A DNA stretch of 64,000 nucleotides from an uncultured Geobacter sp. (GTDB lineage: Bacteria; Desulfobacterota; Desulfuromonadia; Geobacterales; Geobacteraceae), in contig CAIYDQ010000342.1 of NCBI GenBank assembly GCA_903925075.1, positions 1-64,000 of the forward strand, given 5' to 3'. Position 1 is the first letter of the stretch, and every line of letters starts with the position of its first letter. A model generated the notes under the pieces. The model ran no database searches. It worked only from the letters and a program-made list of their open reading frames with translations, and had not been told where the DNA came from. Made by a program: the position numbers and the translations under genes. Positions 1-8,115 of this stretch are shown in pieces.

Positions 1-639
1 AACTACATCTTCTCCACCAAGAAGCTGATCGAGGTGCTGCAGGAAGGGAAGAAGAAATACGAGGACCTGGATTTCGGCAAGCACGTGATCCCGATGATGC
101 TGGAGAACCGCGACAAGATCTACGCCTACAACTTCAACGACAACCTGATCCCCGGCATGAAGGCGGAAGAGAAAGGGTACTGGAAGGACGTGGGCACCAT
201 CGAATCCTACTACGAGGCCAACATGGACCTCATCAACGTCTCGCCCCAGTTGAACCTCTACAACTACAAGTGGCCCATCTTGACCAACCAGGGGAACCTT
301 CCTCCCGCCAAGACCGTCTTCGACGAGGACACCCGGCGCGGCCTCAACATCGACTCCTACGTCTGCGCGGGGTGCGTGACCAGCGGCGGCACGGTGAAGA
401 GATCGATCCTCGCCCCGCGCTGCAAGGTGAACAGCTACAGCCTGGTGGAGGATTCCATCCTCTTCGAGAACGTCTCCATCGGCAGAAACGCCAAGGTGAG
501 AAAGGCGATCATCGACAAGAACATCTCCATACCCGACGGCGCGCAGATCGGCTACGACCACGACCAGGACCGGTTGAACGGCTACCGGGTGACCGAATCG
601 GGCATCGTGGTGGTCTCCAACGCCGAGTTCAAGTGGTAG
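1..639 (+). CDS. glgC: Glucose-1-phosphate adenylyltransferase, C-terminal part (5' truncated by window)
   Basis: The frame is open from the first base, so only about the last 212 residues are present. The family makes ADP-glucose from ATP and glucose-1-phosphate for glycogen synthesis in the cytoplasm. Visible are the end of the catalytic domain (YWKDVGTIESYYEANMDL) and then a left-handed beta-helix region with short repeating strands (SILAPRC, SILFENVSIG, KVRKAIIDKN), ending in the usual SGIVVVSNAE-type tail. The nucleotide-binding N-terminus and start codon lie outside the window. The downstream gene is 76 bp away and has no obvious link to glycogen. The identity is well supported by the C-terminal sequence pattern; no other sugar nucleotidyltransferase fits as well. 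Confidence 0.88.
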   Translation, partial: NYIFSTKKLIEVLQEGKKKYEDLDFGKHVIPMMLENRDKIYAYNFNDNLIPGMKAEEKGYWKDVGTIESYYEANMDLINVSPQLNLYNYKWPILTNQGNLPPAKTVFDEDTRRGLNIDSYVCAGCVTSGGTVKRSILAPRCKVNSYSLVEDSILFENVSIGRNAKVRKAIIDKNISIPDGAQIGYDHDQDRLNGYRVTESGIVVVSNAEFKW

Positions 640-715
640 CCGGAGCGCGGGCGCAATCGCCCGGCGCCGGACGCCGTCCCCCGCGCGGAGCGCACGCCGC
701 GACGGGAGAACGCCT

Positions 716-1405
716 TTGAGATCCTTGCAACGACAGGGCGCCCGCGGGCTCGTCTTGGTTTTGCTGCTGGCCGTCTCCTTTGCGGCCACGGCACAGGCTG
801 CCGGCTCGCGGGACGTGCTTTGGGAGATCGTCACCAGTTGCCTCGACCCGGGCGTTGCCGGCTACTGCGCGAACTGCCGCTGGCCGCGCACGGAGACCAG
901 TTGCGCCGCCGGGCTTTCCTGCAAGCAGAACACCGAGGTCTGGGCCGAGAGCGAAGCCTTCGTGATCCTGCGCGACCGCAAGATGTGCGGCTGCCCCGAC
1001 ACATTCGTGCACGGCCTGGTGGTGCCGCGTGCGCGGGTGGCCGGGGTGGAAGATCCGCGCCGTCCGGTGGGGATCTGGGGTTATGCCTGGGCCGAGGCCA
1101 TGAAGAGGATAGCCGACCGACCCAACGCCGCGTTGGTGGTGAACCCGGCCGGGAAGCGGGGGCAGGACCAGCTCCACGTGCACATCCTCAGGCTGCGACC
1201 GGACGCCCGCCAGCGTTTCGCCAAACTTCCCTCCGCCCGCATCTCGGTTTTGGAGGAAGTTTGGGGCGCGGCCGCGCGGAGCGCCGCGCAGGCCGGGCTG
1301 GCCGATTACGGCATCCTGGTGGCGAGCCATCCGCAAGGCGGATTCGTGGTCCTGGTCGATCCGGACAGCCCCGAAAACGACTACGGGGTAGAGCGCTGCC
1401 GATGA
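716..1405 (+). CDS. cdh: CDP-diacylglycerol diphosphatase (Cdh family)
   Basis: Predicted exported 229-residue protein of the CDP-diacylglycerol pyrophosphatase family, which hydrolyses CDP-diacylglycerol to phosphatidate and CMP at the membrane. It starts with a hydrophobic signal segment (residues about 10-28, ending AQA). The mature part has several Cys residues (SCLD, CANCRW, SCKQ, CGCPD) and a HIT-like active-site block QLHVHILRL near residue 158, with the H-x-H pattern of the family. The start is TTG, chosen because GGGAG lies 7 bp upstream and the signal peptide begins there. Length is close to the E. coli enzyme. It stands between glgC and a sensor kinase with no functional partner. 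The main doubt is substrate: the HIT-like fold also covers other nucleotide hydrolases. Confidence 0.75.
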   Translation: MRSLQRQGARGLVLVLLLAVSFAATAQAAGSRDVLWEIVTSCLDPGVAGYCANCRWPRTETSCAAGLSCKQNTEVWAESEAFVILRDRKMCGCPDTFVHGLVVPRARVAGVEDPRRPVGIWGYAWAEAMKRIADRPNAALVVNPAGKRGQDQLHVHILRLRPDARQRFAKLPSARISVLEEVWGAAARSAAQAGLADYGILVASHPQGGFVVLVDPDSPENDYGVERCR

Positions 1406-1491
1406 AGCGGGGCGACGCGGATCAAAAGTCCCCGCCCCGCCCTGCCCCCTCCGCCCTGACCGCCCCGACCGCCTCCGCCCCTGCCCTACCT

Positions 1492-1517
1492 CGTCCATGT
1501 CGTCCACGTCGTCCACC
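1492..1517. repeat. 9-bp tandem repeat, three units (CGTCCAYGT)
   Basis: Units CGTCCATGT, CGTCCACGT and CGTCCACC(C) follow each other in the gap between the Cdh-family gene and the histidine kinase gene, both on the plus strand. Read on the other strand the unit is a one- or two-base variant of the GGACGATGT array at 22453-22488. Confidence 0.7.
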
Positions 1518-1620
1518 CCGCCGCCAAAGTCGCACCTTGACGGCGAAGCCCCCGCCATGGCATGCTGGCTTCTTTGAACAAACTCTTTGCTGCGGCGGTT
1601 TCCCCGCGACGGAGCCCTTC

Positions 1621-3756
1621 ATGCGAACGGATTTGAAAAAAGGCGCCCGCCGCGAGATCAACAGGATCGTCGGCATCTATGCCCTGGTCGGCTGCACGTG
1701 GATACTTCTCTCCGGCAGGTTTCTTCGGCTGATCGCCGAGCCCGCCATGGTCTCCCGCATCGAAGTCTACAAGGGACTGTTCTTCGTCCTGCTCACCTCC
1801 GGGCTCCTCTACCAGTTGATCGGCGGCTTCGTGCGCCGCCACGCCGATGCGGTGCGGCAGCTTGCCGAGAGCGAGGAGAGCTTTCAGACCATTTACCACA
1901 ACGTTAACGACGCGCTCTTTATCCACGACGCGGCCAGCGGCGAGATCGTCGACGTCAACCAGACCATGTGCAACATGTTCGGCTACAGCCACGCCGAAGC
2001 GCTGCAAATGCAGGTGCAGGAACTGAGCTCGGGCGCGGCTCCCTACTCGCAGCAGGAAGCGCGACGGCTGCTGAGCCTTGCGGCCAAGGGGGTTCCTCAG
2101 ACCTTCGAGTGGCGCAGCAAAAAAAAGGACGGCACCGTCTTTTGGAGCGAAGTCAACATGCGCGACACCAACATCAACGGCCACGCCCGGGTGATGGTCA
2201 TGGTGCGCGACATCGACACCCGGAAGAAGGCCGAGAAGGCCCTGCGCCAAAACGAGGAGATCCTGAAGGTCCTGATGGAGGAGATGCCGGCGGGGGTCGG
2301 CTGGGCCGACGAATCCGGAACCATACAATATCTGAACGGCTGCCTCATCGACTGGTTCGGCTGTACGCCGGCGGAAGTCCCGACCATCGAAGAGCTGATG
2401 CTGCGCGCCCTGGCCGTCGATGAGCAAGCCCCTGAAAACCGGGAAACCTGGAAAAGCGCGATCGCCGCGGCCAGGGAAAAGCACGCCGCAGCGCCGCCGG
2501 TAGAGGCGAGGGTCGTATGCCGGGACGGCTCGGTCAGACGCGTGATCCTGAACATCCGGCTCGTGCAGCATAGAATTCTCTTCATCTTCACGGACATCAC
2601 CAGGTGGGAAGCGATGCAAGCCGAGATCCTCAAGGCTCAGAAGCTGGAATCGCTCGGGGTGATGGCTGGCGGGATCGCCCACGACTTCAAAAACATCCTC
2701 ACCGGCATTCTCGGCAATATATCCTTCGCCGGCATGCTGGTCGAAGAGGCGCACCCGGCGCGCAAGCCGCTGGAGCACGCGGAGAAGGCGTCGTTGCGGG
2801 CGGCCGAGTTGGCGCATCAGTTGCTGACCTTCGCCAAGGGGGGAGAACCGATCAAGAAATCCGTTTCGGTGGCGGCCCTGGTGCAGGAATGCTTGTCCCT
2901 GGTCGTGCACGGCTCCAAGGTGCGAACCGAGGTCGACATCGCGACATCGGTCCATGCCATAGAGGCCGACGAAGGGCAGATAAATCAGGCCTTCAACAAC
3001 GTCATCATCAACGCCTTGCAGTCGATGCCGGGCGGCGGCACGCTCAGCGTCCACGGGGCGAACGTCTCGCTCTCCGCTAAAAACGACCTGCAACTCCCCC
3101 CGGGCGACTACGTCAGGATCGCCTTCGCCGACCAAGGGGGCGGCATTTCCCACGAAAACCAGAAAATGATCTTCGATCCCTATTTCACCACCAAGTCGGG
3201 CGGGACCGGCCTCGGGCTCGCCTCGGTACACTCCATCGTCAGCAGACACAACGGCAGCATCCAGGTCGACTCCTCCCCCGGCGCCGGCACGACCTTCAGC
3301 CTTTACCTCCCCGCGTCCGGCGCATCCTCTCCGGAACCCGAAGCCGCGCCGGAGCCGGCGCTGCCGGAAGGAGGAGCCGAAGGCGTCATCCTGGTCATGG
3401 ACGACGAAGAAACCATCAGGACGCTGGCCACCGACATGCTGGAGTACTTGGGCTACCGGGTGGTCACCTGCGGCAACGGCGAGGAGGCGGTCCGGCTTTA
3501 CATAGAGGCGGGGGAGGCGGGAACGACTTTTCACGCGGCCGTCATGGATCTCACCGTGCCGGCCGGCATGGGGGGCAAAGAGGCGGCGCGGCAGATCCTG
3601 GACTACGACCCGCGCGCGCGGTTGATTGTTTCCAGCGGCTACTCAAACGATCCGGTGGTGGCCATGCACCGCGACTACGGCTTCTGCGCCGCCGTCATCA
3701 AGCCTTACCGCTACGCCGAGATGCAGCAGGCGCTGGCCTGCAGGAACAGGACCTAG
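1621..3756 (+). CDS. Membrane PAS hybrid histidine kinase with receiver domain
   Basis: Predicted 711-residue hybrid sensor kinase. Two membrane segments lie at about residues 14-35 and 57-77. Two PAS-type domains follow (from FQTIYHNVNDALFIHD near residue 91, and from LKVLMEEMPAGVGW near residue 216). The H-box GGIAHDFKNIL has its phospho-accepting His near residue 354; the ATPase domain shows NQAFNNVIINALQSMPGGG, ADQGGGI and GGTGLGL. A C-terminal receiver (VILVMDDEE...) has its phospho-Asp near residue 643 in AVMDLTVP and Lys in VIKPYR. ATG at 1621 was chosen because GGAG sits 6 bp upstream and the first membrane helix follows; the frame is open further upstream but that stretch has no protein-like character. 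No partner regulator is adjacent, so input and output are unknown. The gene ends 10 bp from the convergent TolC-family gene. Confidence 0.88.
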   Translation: MRTDLKKGARREINRIVGIYALVGCTWILLSGRFLRLIAEPAMVSRIEVYKGLFFVLLTSGLLYQLIGGFVRRHADAVRQLAESEESFQTIYHNVNDALFIHDAASGEIVDVNQTMCNMFGYSHAEALQMQVQELSSGAAPYSQQEARRLLSLAAKGVPQTFEWRSKKKDGTVFWSEVNMRDTNINGHARVMVMVRDIDTRKKAEKALRQNEEILKVLMEEMPAGVGWADESGTIQYLNGCLIDWFGCTPAEVPTIEELMLRALAVDEQAPENRETWKSAIAAAREKHAAAPPVEARVVCRDGSVRRVILNIRLVQHRILFIFTDITRWEAMQAEILKAQKLESLGVMAGGIAHDFKNILTGILGNISFAGMLVEEAHPARKPLEHAEKASLRAAELAHQLLTFAKGGEPIKKSVSVAALVQECLSLVVHGSKVRTEVDIATSVHAIEADEGQINQAFNNVIINALQSMPGGGTLSVHGANVSLSAKNDLQLPPGDYVRIAFADQGGGISHENQKMIFDPYFTTKSGGTGLGLASVHSIVSRHNGSIQVDSSPGAGTTFSLYLPASGASSPEPEAAPEPALPEGGAEGVILVMDDEETIRTLATDMLEYLGYRVVTCGNGEEAVRLYIEAGEAGTTFHAAVMDLTVPAGMGGKEAARQILDYDPRARLIVSSGYSNDPVVAMHRDYGFCAAVIKPYRYAEMQQALACRNRT

Positions 3757-3766
3757 CGCCCTCCTT

Positions 3767-5191
3767 TCACCTCATCGCATCCTGCTCCCCCACCGCATAG
3801 CTCAGGTTCGCCAGAGCCAGGTTGTAGTTGTAGATCGACTGGAAGTAGGCCGCCCGCATCTTGGCGTACTGCTGCAGGGAGTCGAAGATCTCCTTGGCCG
3901 GTCCGATGCCGAAATCGAAATTGGCGAGCGCGGTGACCGCCCATTTCTTGGAGCTCTCGTAGCCGGACTTGGTCGATTCCATGCCGCTGGCCGCCTCAAC
4001 ACCCTCGTCGTAAAACTTGGCGATCTGCAGCGGGATGTTCTGATCGGCAAAAGCCTTGGTGGCGATCAGCCGGTCGTACTGGGCCTGCTCCTGGGAGATC
4101 TTGGCGGAGGTGATGCCGAAGTCCAGCTTCCAGCGCAGCCCCAGCGCCAAGCCGCCCCAAAAGTGGTTGAACTCGTCCGGCACCCAGGGGTTGTTGACCC
4201 GGTCGCGTCCATCCGAATGGGCCGCCGACAGCATGCCGCCCACAAAGAGGTCCGGGTAGCGAGCCGCTTTTGCCGCCGCCACCAGTTCCTTTCTCGCCTG
4301 CAGGCCTTCGCTCACCTGCCTGAACTCGGGCCGTCTCTCCTTGGCCCGCGCCAGGTACGCGTCGAGGGGTGCGAGCGGCTCCCCGACCCTGGAAAGCCTG
4401 GTGTCGGCAAGTTCCAGCGTCGCCGCCGGCGCGAGGCCGATCTTGGCCTTCAAGGCGGAAAGGGCCAGGGTCTCCCCCTTGGTCGCCTCCGCCAGGTACT
4501 TGCCCACCTCGCCGCTGAAGGCGTCGAGCTTGTAAAGATCCGCCTCCTCCACGTTCTCGGAATTCTGCTCCAGCAGCTTTCTCGCCTTGTCCCTGGCCTG
4601 GCTCAGATCGTCGCGCACCTCGCCGAGCAACGCCTTCAGTTCCCGGGCGAGCAGCACGCCGTAGTAATATTCCTTCACCTTGGGGACGATCTCGTTGCGG
4701 ATCTGCTCCTGGCGCGCCTTCTCCACCTCGATGCCGTGGCCGGCGGCGGACATGGCGTGCGAGATCTTGCCGAAGCTGTAAATCGGCTGCACCAAGGTGG
4801 CGTCGCCGCGCTCGAACCAGGTCCAGTGGCCGGTGGAATTTATGCTGTCCGGCGAGAACACCTGGTTTCCCCGCGCCCTCGGGACCGGCCCCGTCAGGCC
4901 CAGGAATTCGATCTGCGGATAGCGCCACCCCTTGGCCTCGTCAAGCTTCGCCCGGGAGAGCGCCAGATCCGCCTGCGCCTCGCCGACTTCCGGGGCGTTT
5001 GCCAGGGCGCGAGCCACGCACTCCCTGACGTCGAGCGACTCGGCCCTGGCCGGGAGCCGCTCGGCGGCCAGCAGCAAGGCCGCAGCCAGCACCAGCACTC
5101 CGAGAGTCTTGCACGATGCCCCTGAGATGGCGGCGGTCCGGGAAGATCGGAGCGTCCTTTTCGCCAAGTCTGATCTGGATATCCCCTTCAT
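3767..5191 (-). CDS. TolC-family outer membrane channel protein, last gene of the mla operon
   Basis: A 474-residue outer membrane efflux protein family member; these form trimeric channels from the outer membrane into the periplasm. A long basic N-region precedes a hydrophobic signal segment (about residues 28-43, cleavage after ARA). The mature part shows the two-fold repeat of long helices typical of the family (ESLDVRECVARALANAPEV at the start, KAARYPDLFVGG in the middle, and a second helical hairpin ending NYNLALANLSYAVG). AGGAGG lies 6 bp before the ATG. It follows mlaD by about 50 bp on the same strand and shares the mlaE promoter by position, so it probably works with the Mce transporter as its outer membrane partner instead of with a drug pump. 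No periplasmic adaptor or RND pump is nearby. Confidence 0.85.
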   Translation of the reverse strand: MKGISRSDLAKRTLRSSRTAAISGASCKTLGVLVLAAALLLAAERLPARAESLDVRECVARALANAPEVGEAQADLALSRAKLDEAKGWRYPQIEFLGLTGPVPRARGNQVFSPDSINSTGHWTWFERGDATLVQPIYSFGKISHAMSAAGHGIEVEKARQEQIRNEIVPKVKEYYYGVLLARELKALLGEVRDDLSQARDKARKLLEQNSENVEEADLYKLDAFSGEVGKYLAEATKGETLALSALKAKIGLAPAATLELADTRLSRVGEPLAPLDAYLARAKERRPEFRQVSEGLQARKELVAAAKAARYPDLFVGGMLSAAHSDGRDRVNNPWVPDEFNHFWGGLALGLRWKLDFGITSAKISQEQAQYDRLIATKAFADQNIPLQIAKFYDEGVEAASGMESTKSGYESSKKWAVTALANFDFGIGPAKEIFDSLQQYAKMRAAYFQSIYNYNLALANLSYAVGEQDAMR

Positions 5192-5241
5192 CTCTTCCTC
5201 CTTCGGTCGATTGACCGCTGACTGAATGCCGGCTGTCGGAG

Positions 5242-5694
5242 CTATTCGACCTGGCCGTGCACGTATTTACTGAACAGTTCCTCGAAGTCGACCGCGGGCT
5301 CCGTCTCTCTGATGGTGCCGCCCGGCTCGATTGGCGTATCGGAGCCGCCCGGTTTCAGCAGAATATAGCGGTCCCCGATCAGCCCTCGGGTGCGCACCGA
5401 GGCGATGACGTCGTCCTGAAGTTTCAACCCCTTGCGCACGCTGAGATCCACCCGTGCCCGGGCGCCCTGCTTGGGGTCGATGGAGATGCCGTCCACGCGC
5501 CCCACCTCGACGCCGGCGATCTCCACCGAGGCTCCCTTTTTGAGCCCCGCCACCGAGTCGAAATAGGCCTTCACCTGGTAGGAGTCTCCGCCGAAGAACT
5601 CAAGCTTGCCGAGGTTGATCGACAGATAGCCAAGGCAGAGTATGCCGATCAGCACGAAGAGTCCGACCACCGTATCTATGTTCGTGGTTTTCAT
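5242..5694 (-). CDS. mlaD: MlaD/Mce-domain lipid transport protein
   Basis: A 150-residue inner-membrane-anchored protein with one MCE domain. One transmembrane helix lies at residues about 8-28 (VVGLFVLIGILCLGYLSINL), then the MCE barrel (YQVKAYFDSVAGLKKGASVEI, GVEVGRVDGI, GLIGDRYILLKPG). The tail EELFSKYVHGQVE matches the usual MlaD end. In the family, hexameric MlaD sits on the MlaFE transporter and carries phospholipids across the periplasm side. This is the short, single-domain form, too short on its own to span the periplasm. It lies between mlaF and the TolC-family gene in one strand-consistent operon. Proteins MlaC, MlaB and MlaA are not encoded in the window. Confidence 0.9.
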   Translation of the reverse strand: MKTTNIDTVVGLFVLIGILCLGYLSINLGKLEFFGGDSYQVKAYFDSVAGLKKGASVEIAGVEVGRVDGISIDPKQGARARVDLSVRKGLKLQDDVIASVRTRGLIGDRYILLKPGGSDTPIEPGGTIRETEPAVDFEELFSKYVHGQVE

Positions 5695-5720
5695 GTGCCA
5701 CCTGTGTCTAAAACATCTTC

Positions 5721-5739
5721 TGACCAGTCGGACTGGTCA
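5721..5739. repeat. Perfect inverted repeat of the 9-mer GACTGGTCA in the mlaF-mlaD gap
   Basis: TGACCAGTC, one G, then GACTGGTCA form a 9-bp perfect inverted repeat, followed by a second small palindrome AGACCGGTCT. The unit GACTGGTC is the same as in the tandem array at 56240-56275. It lies in the 42 bp between mlaF and mlaD. Confidence 0.7.
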
Positions 5740-6519
5740 GACCGGTCTGAAACCTTCCTCATCCCTCATCGTTCCTTCCAATTGAATCGGGCCTTCCAAG
5801 CTGCCGCTGATGAACTGCCGCACCATGGGGTCGCTGCTGGACTTGATCTCTTCCGGGGTGCCGGAGGCGACGATCGATCCCCGGTACAAGACGGCGACCC
5901 GGTCGGCGATGTCGAAGATTTCCGGTATCTCGTGGGAAACCACCACCGCGGTGTAGCCGAACTTGGCATGGGTTTCCTTGATCATATGGTGGATGCCCCG
6001 GCCCATCACCGGATCGAGTCCGGTAGTGGGCTCGTCGAACAGGATGATTCGAGGGTCCATCAAGAGCGCCCGCGCGAGCCCCACCCTCTTCTTCATCCCT
6101 CCCGATAGCTGATCCGGATATTTCGCGTCCACGCCGGAAAGCCCCACATGAAGCAGCGCCTCCCGCACCCGCTGGGCGATTTCGGCATCGGTCAGCTTGG
6201 TCTTCTCCTGCAGCGGAAAGGCGACGTTGTCGAAGACGGTGAGGGAGTCGAAGAGCGCCGCGTTCTGGAACAGCATCCCGAACTTCTCCCGCACCCGGTT
6301 CAGCCCGCCGCGCCCCAGGGAGGTGATCTCCTCTCCATCCACCTGCACGCTGCCGCTGTCCGGCCGCAGCAGACCGATCATATGTTTCAAGAGCACGCTC
6401 TTTCCCTCGCCGGAGGGACCGATGATGGCGGTGATCTCGCCGGTGGGAATCTCCAGATCGACCCCGTTTAGCACCAGTTGACTGCCGAACCATTTTCGCA
6501 CCCCTCTTAGTGAAATCAT
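5737..6519 (-). CDS. mlaF: MlaF ABC transporter ATP-binding protein
   Basis: A 260-residue cytoplasmic ATPase that powers the Mce/Mla phospholipid transporter. Walker A is GPSGEGKS (residues about 34-41), the signature LSGGMKKRVGLARAL is near residue 139, and Walker B with the D-loop is IILFDEPTTGLDPVMG near residue 160; the switch His is in VVVSHEI. The C-terminal segment PIQLEGTM resembles the extension with which MlaF subunits contact each other. It starts 7 bp after mlaE ends and is followed by mlaD. Role is assigned from sequence and from the operon; direction of lipid transport (to or from the outer membrane) cannot be read from it. Confidence 0.92.
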   Translation of the reverse strand: MISLRGVRKWFGSQLVLNGVDLEIPTGEITAIIGPSGEGKSVLLKHMIGLLRPDSGSVQVDGEEITSLGRGGLNRVREKFGMLFQNAALFDSLTVFDNVAFPLQEKTKLTDAEIAQRVREALLHVGLSGVDAKYPDQLSGGMKKRVGLARALLMDPRIILFDEPTTGLDPVMGRGIHHMIKETHAKFGYTAVVVSHEIPEIFDIADRVAVLYRGSIVASGTPEEIKSSSDPMVRQFISGSLEGPIQLEGTMRDEEGFRPV

Positions 6520-6526
6520 GGCCGCC

Positions 6527-7297
6527 TCACAGGAGCACCGAGGTGATGAAATAGTCCCAGATCAGGATCAGCACGCTGGATAAAACCACCGCCCCGGTGG
6601 TGGCGCGCGAGACCCCTTCGGCGCCGTGCCCCGTATAGTATCCCTTGTAGCAGCAGACCCAGGCGATGATCACCCCGAAACTGAGCGACTTGATCATCCC
6701 CGAATAGACGTCCTGCCACTCCACGGAGTTTTTCATTTCCCCGAAATAGGCCCCCGGATTAACTCCCAAAAGCCGTACCCCGACCAGGTAACCGCCCCAG
6801 ATGCCGACCAGGTCGAAGATGGCGCACAGCAGCGGCAGCGCCAGGAGCGAGGCGATCAGTTTGGGCGAGACCAGGTATTTGAACGGTTCCAGCGCCATGG
6901 TCTCCAGCGCGTCGATCTGCTCGGAGATGCGCATGATGCCGATCTCGGCGGTTATGGCGCTGCCGGCGCGTCCCGTCACCATCAGCGCCGAAAGGACCGG
7001 ACCCAATTCCCGGATCAGCGACAGGGCCACCGCCACGCCCAGCATCCCTTCGGAGCCGAATTTGGTGAGCGTGTAATAACCCTGCAACCCCAGCACCATG
7101 CCGGTGAAGCCGGCGGTAAGCACGATGACGAAGCTCGACTTGGCGCCGATGAAGCTGATTTGCTTGATGATGTGCCGCGGACGGACCGGATCTGCGACGC
7201 AGACGTACACGGCGTAGAGCAGGAAGTTGAGCATCCTTCCCAGATCCGCCACCCGGGCGATGGTCCAGGCGCCTAGTCGTTGGATAACATGAGTCAT
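6527..7297 (-). CDS. mlaE: MlaE/YrbE-family ABC permease
   Basis: A 256-residue inner membrane permease of the MlaE family. It begins with an amphipathic helix, then membrane spans (SFVIVLTAGFTGMVLGLQGY, LPVLSALMV region, LLALPLLCAIFDLVGIWGG, and a last span near LSSVLILIWDYFITSVLL). The conserved cytoplasmic loop GSEGMLGVAVALSLIRELGP and the coupling sequence MRISEQIDALETMALEPFKYL are both clear. It is the first gene of mlaE-mlaF-mlaD-tolC. A TTTACA/TACAAT promoter lies 36-64 bp upstream. Confidence 0.92.
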   Translation of the reverse strand: MTHVIQRLGAWTIARVADLGRMLNFLLYAVYVCVADPVRPRHIIKQISFIGAKSSFVIVLTAGFTGMVLGLQGYYTLTKFGSEGMLGVAVALSLIRELGPVLSALMVTGRAGSAITAEIGIMRISEQIDALETMALEPFKYLVSPKLIASLLALPLLCAIFDLVGIWGGYLVGVRLLGVNPGAYFGEMKNSVEWQDVYSGMIKSLSFGVIIAWVCCYKGYYTGHGAEGVSRATTGAVVLSSVLILIWDYFITSVLL

Positions 7298-7333
7298 GGC
7301 TTCACCGGCTTATCATTAGAAGTGACGGTAAAG

Positions 7334-7361
7334 ATTGTAGAAGGAGAAAAACGAATGTAAA
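7334..7361 (-). promoter_or_regulatory. Sigma-70-type promoter for the mla operon
   Basis: Read on the minus strand: -35 TTTACA (7356-7361), 16 bp spacer, -10 TACAAT (7334-7339). The transcript would start near 7327 and run into mlaE at 7297. Confidence 0.6.
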
Positions 7362-7423
7362 GCCGGCGGGAGAAAGAATGTAGCTGCGGTTTTCGCGGGG
7401 CGGGAGGCGAATCGGGCCGGTCG

Positions 7424-7450
7424 GACCCGCCGCAAGCGCTGCGGCGGGTC
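7424..7450. terminator. Perfect 10-bp GC stem-loop downstream of msrA
   Basis: GACCCGCCGC, a 7-base loop, and GCGGCGGGTC form a perfect stem 27 bp after the msrA stop codon. There is no T-tract on either strand, so it may be a stabilising 3' hairpin or part of a Rho-dependent end and not a classic intrinsic terminator. Between it and mlaE nothing else was recognised apart from the mla promoter. Confidence 0.4.
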
Positions 7451-7476
7451 GACGAGTCGAGGGGAGGGAGGGGCGG

Positions 7477-8019
7477 TTATTCGCCCCAGAGCTCTTTGAG
7501 ACGAGGTTTGCGGCCGCAGTTGGCGTGGTAGATCTGGTAATTGAGCGGCTCCTTCTGGTAATACTGCTGGTGGTATTCCTCGGCGGGGTAAAACTCGCCG
7601 GCCGCCACGATCTCGGTGACGATCGGCAGATTCAGCGGCCTCGACTCTTGCAGTTCGCGCTTGGACTCCTCGGCGGCCAGCCGCTGCTCCTCGCTCAGAT
7701 AAAAGATCGCGCTGCGGTACTGGCTGCCGTAATCGCAAAACTGCCGGTTCCGCGTGGTGGGGTCGATGTTGCGCCAGAAAACACGCAACAGCTCCCGATA
7801 GCTCACCCGCGCCGGGTCGAAGACGATGCGCACCGCCTCGGCATGGCCGGTCTCGCCGGAGCAGACTTCGCGGTAGCTGGGGTCGGGGGTGCTCCCGCCG
7901 ATGTAGCCGGGAACGACGGCAAGGACGCCGTCCATCCGGTCGAAGACCGGCTCCATGCACCAAAAGCAGCCACCGGCGAAGATGGCGATGTCTGTGGGTT
8001 GCTCGGCTGGCGACGGCAT
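7477..8019 (-). CDS. msrA: Peptide methionine-S-sulfoxide reductase MsrA
   Basis: A 180-residue enzyme that reduces the S-epimer of methionine sulfoxide in proteins using thioredoxin. The catalytic motif GCFWCMEPVF holds Cys18 and is followed by GYIGG. Other family blocks are GHAEAVRIVFDP, YRELLRVFW, HDPTTRNRQ-like IDPTTRNRQFCDYGSQYRS and the C-terminal HQQYYQK. The start is supported by AGGAG 10 bp upstream. There is no signal peptide, so the enzyme is cytoplasmic. It lacks an MsrB partner in the window and does not carry one as a fused domain. Downstream of the GspE/PilB ATPase on the same strand, but the 9-bp array between them makes a shared function doubtful. Confidence 0.93.
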   Translation of the reverse strand: MPSPAEQPTDIAIFAGGCFWCMEPVFDRMDGVLAVVPGYIGGSTPDPSYREVCSGETGHAEAVRIVFDPARVSYRELLRVFWRNIDPTTRNRQFCDYGSQYRSAIFYLSEEQRLAAEESKRELQESRPLNLPIVTEIVAAGEFYPAEEYHQQYYQKEPLNYQIYHANCGRKPRLKELWGE

Positions 8020-8043
8020 GGGGCGGCTCCTTTTGGGTTTTGT

Positions 8044-8070
8044 CGGACGGATCGGACGGATCGGACGGAT
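8044..8070. repeat. 9-bp tandem repeat, three perfect units (CGGACGGAT)
   Basis: Three identical 9-mers lie in the gap between the ATPase gene and msrA, both on the minus strand and immediately upstream of the msrA ribosome binding site. Confidence 0.75.
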
Positions 8071-8115
8071 GATCGAATAAATGGGAAGGCCTGCGCCCTC
8101 CTCAAGCCCGCGCTC

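Noticed and set aside
820-1620. N-terminal extension of the hybrid histidine kinase by 267 codons
   Set aside because: The extension overlaps the Cdh-family gene in another frame, is Pro/Arg-rich without domains, and passes through the 9-bp array; the start at 1621 has a ribosome binding site and precedes the first membrane helix.
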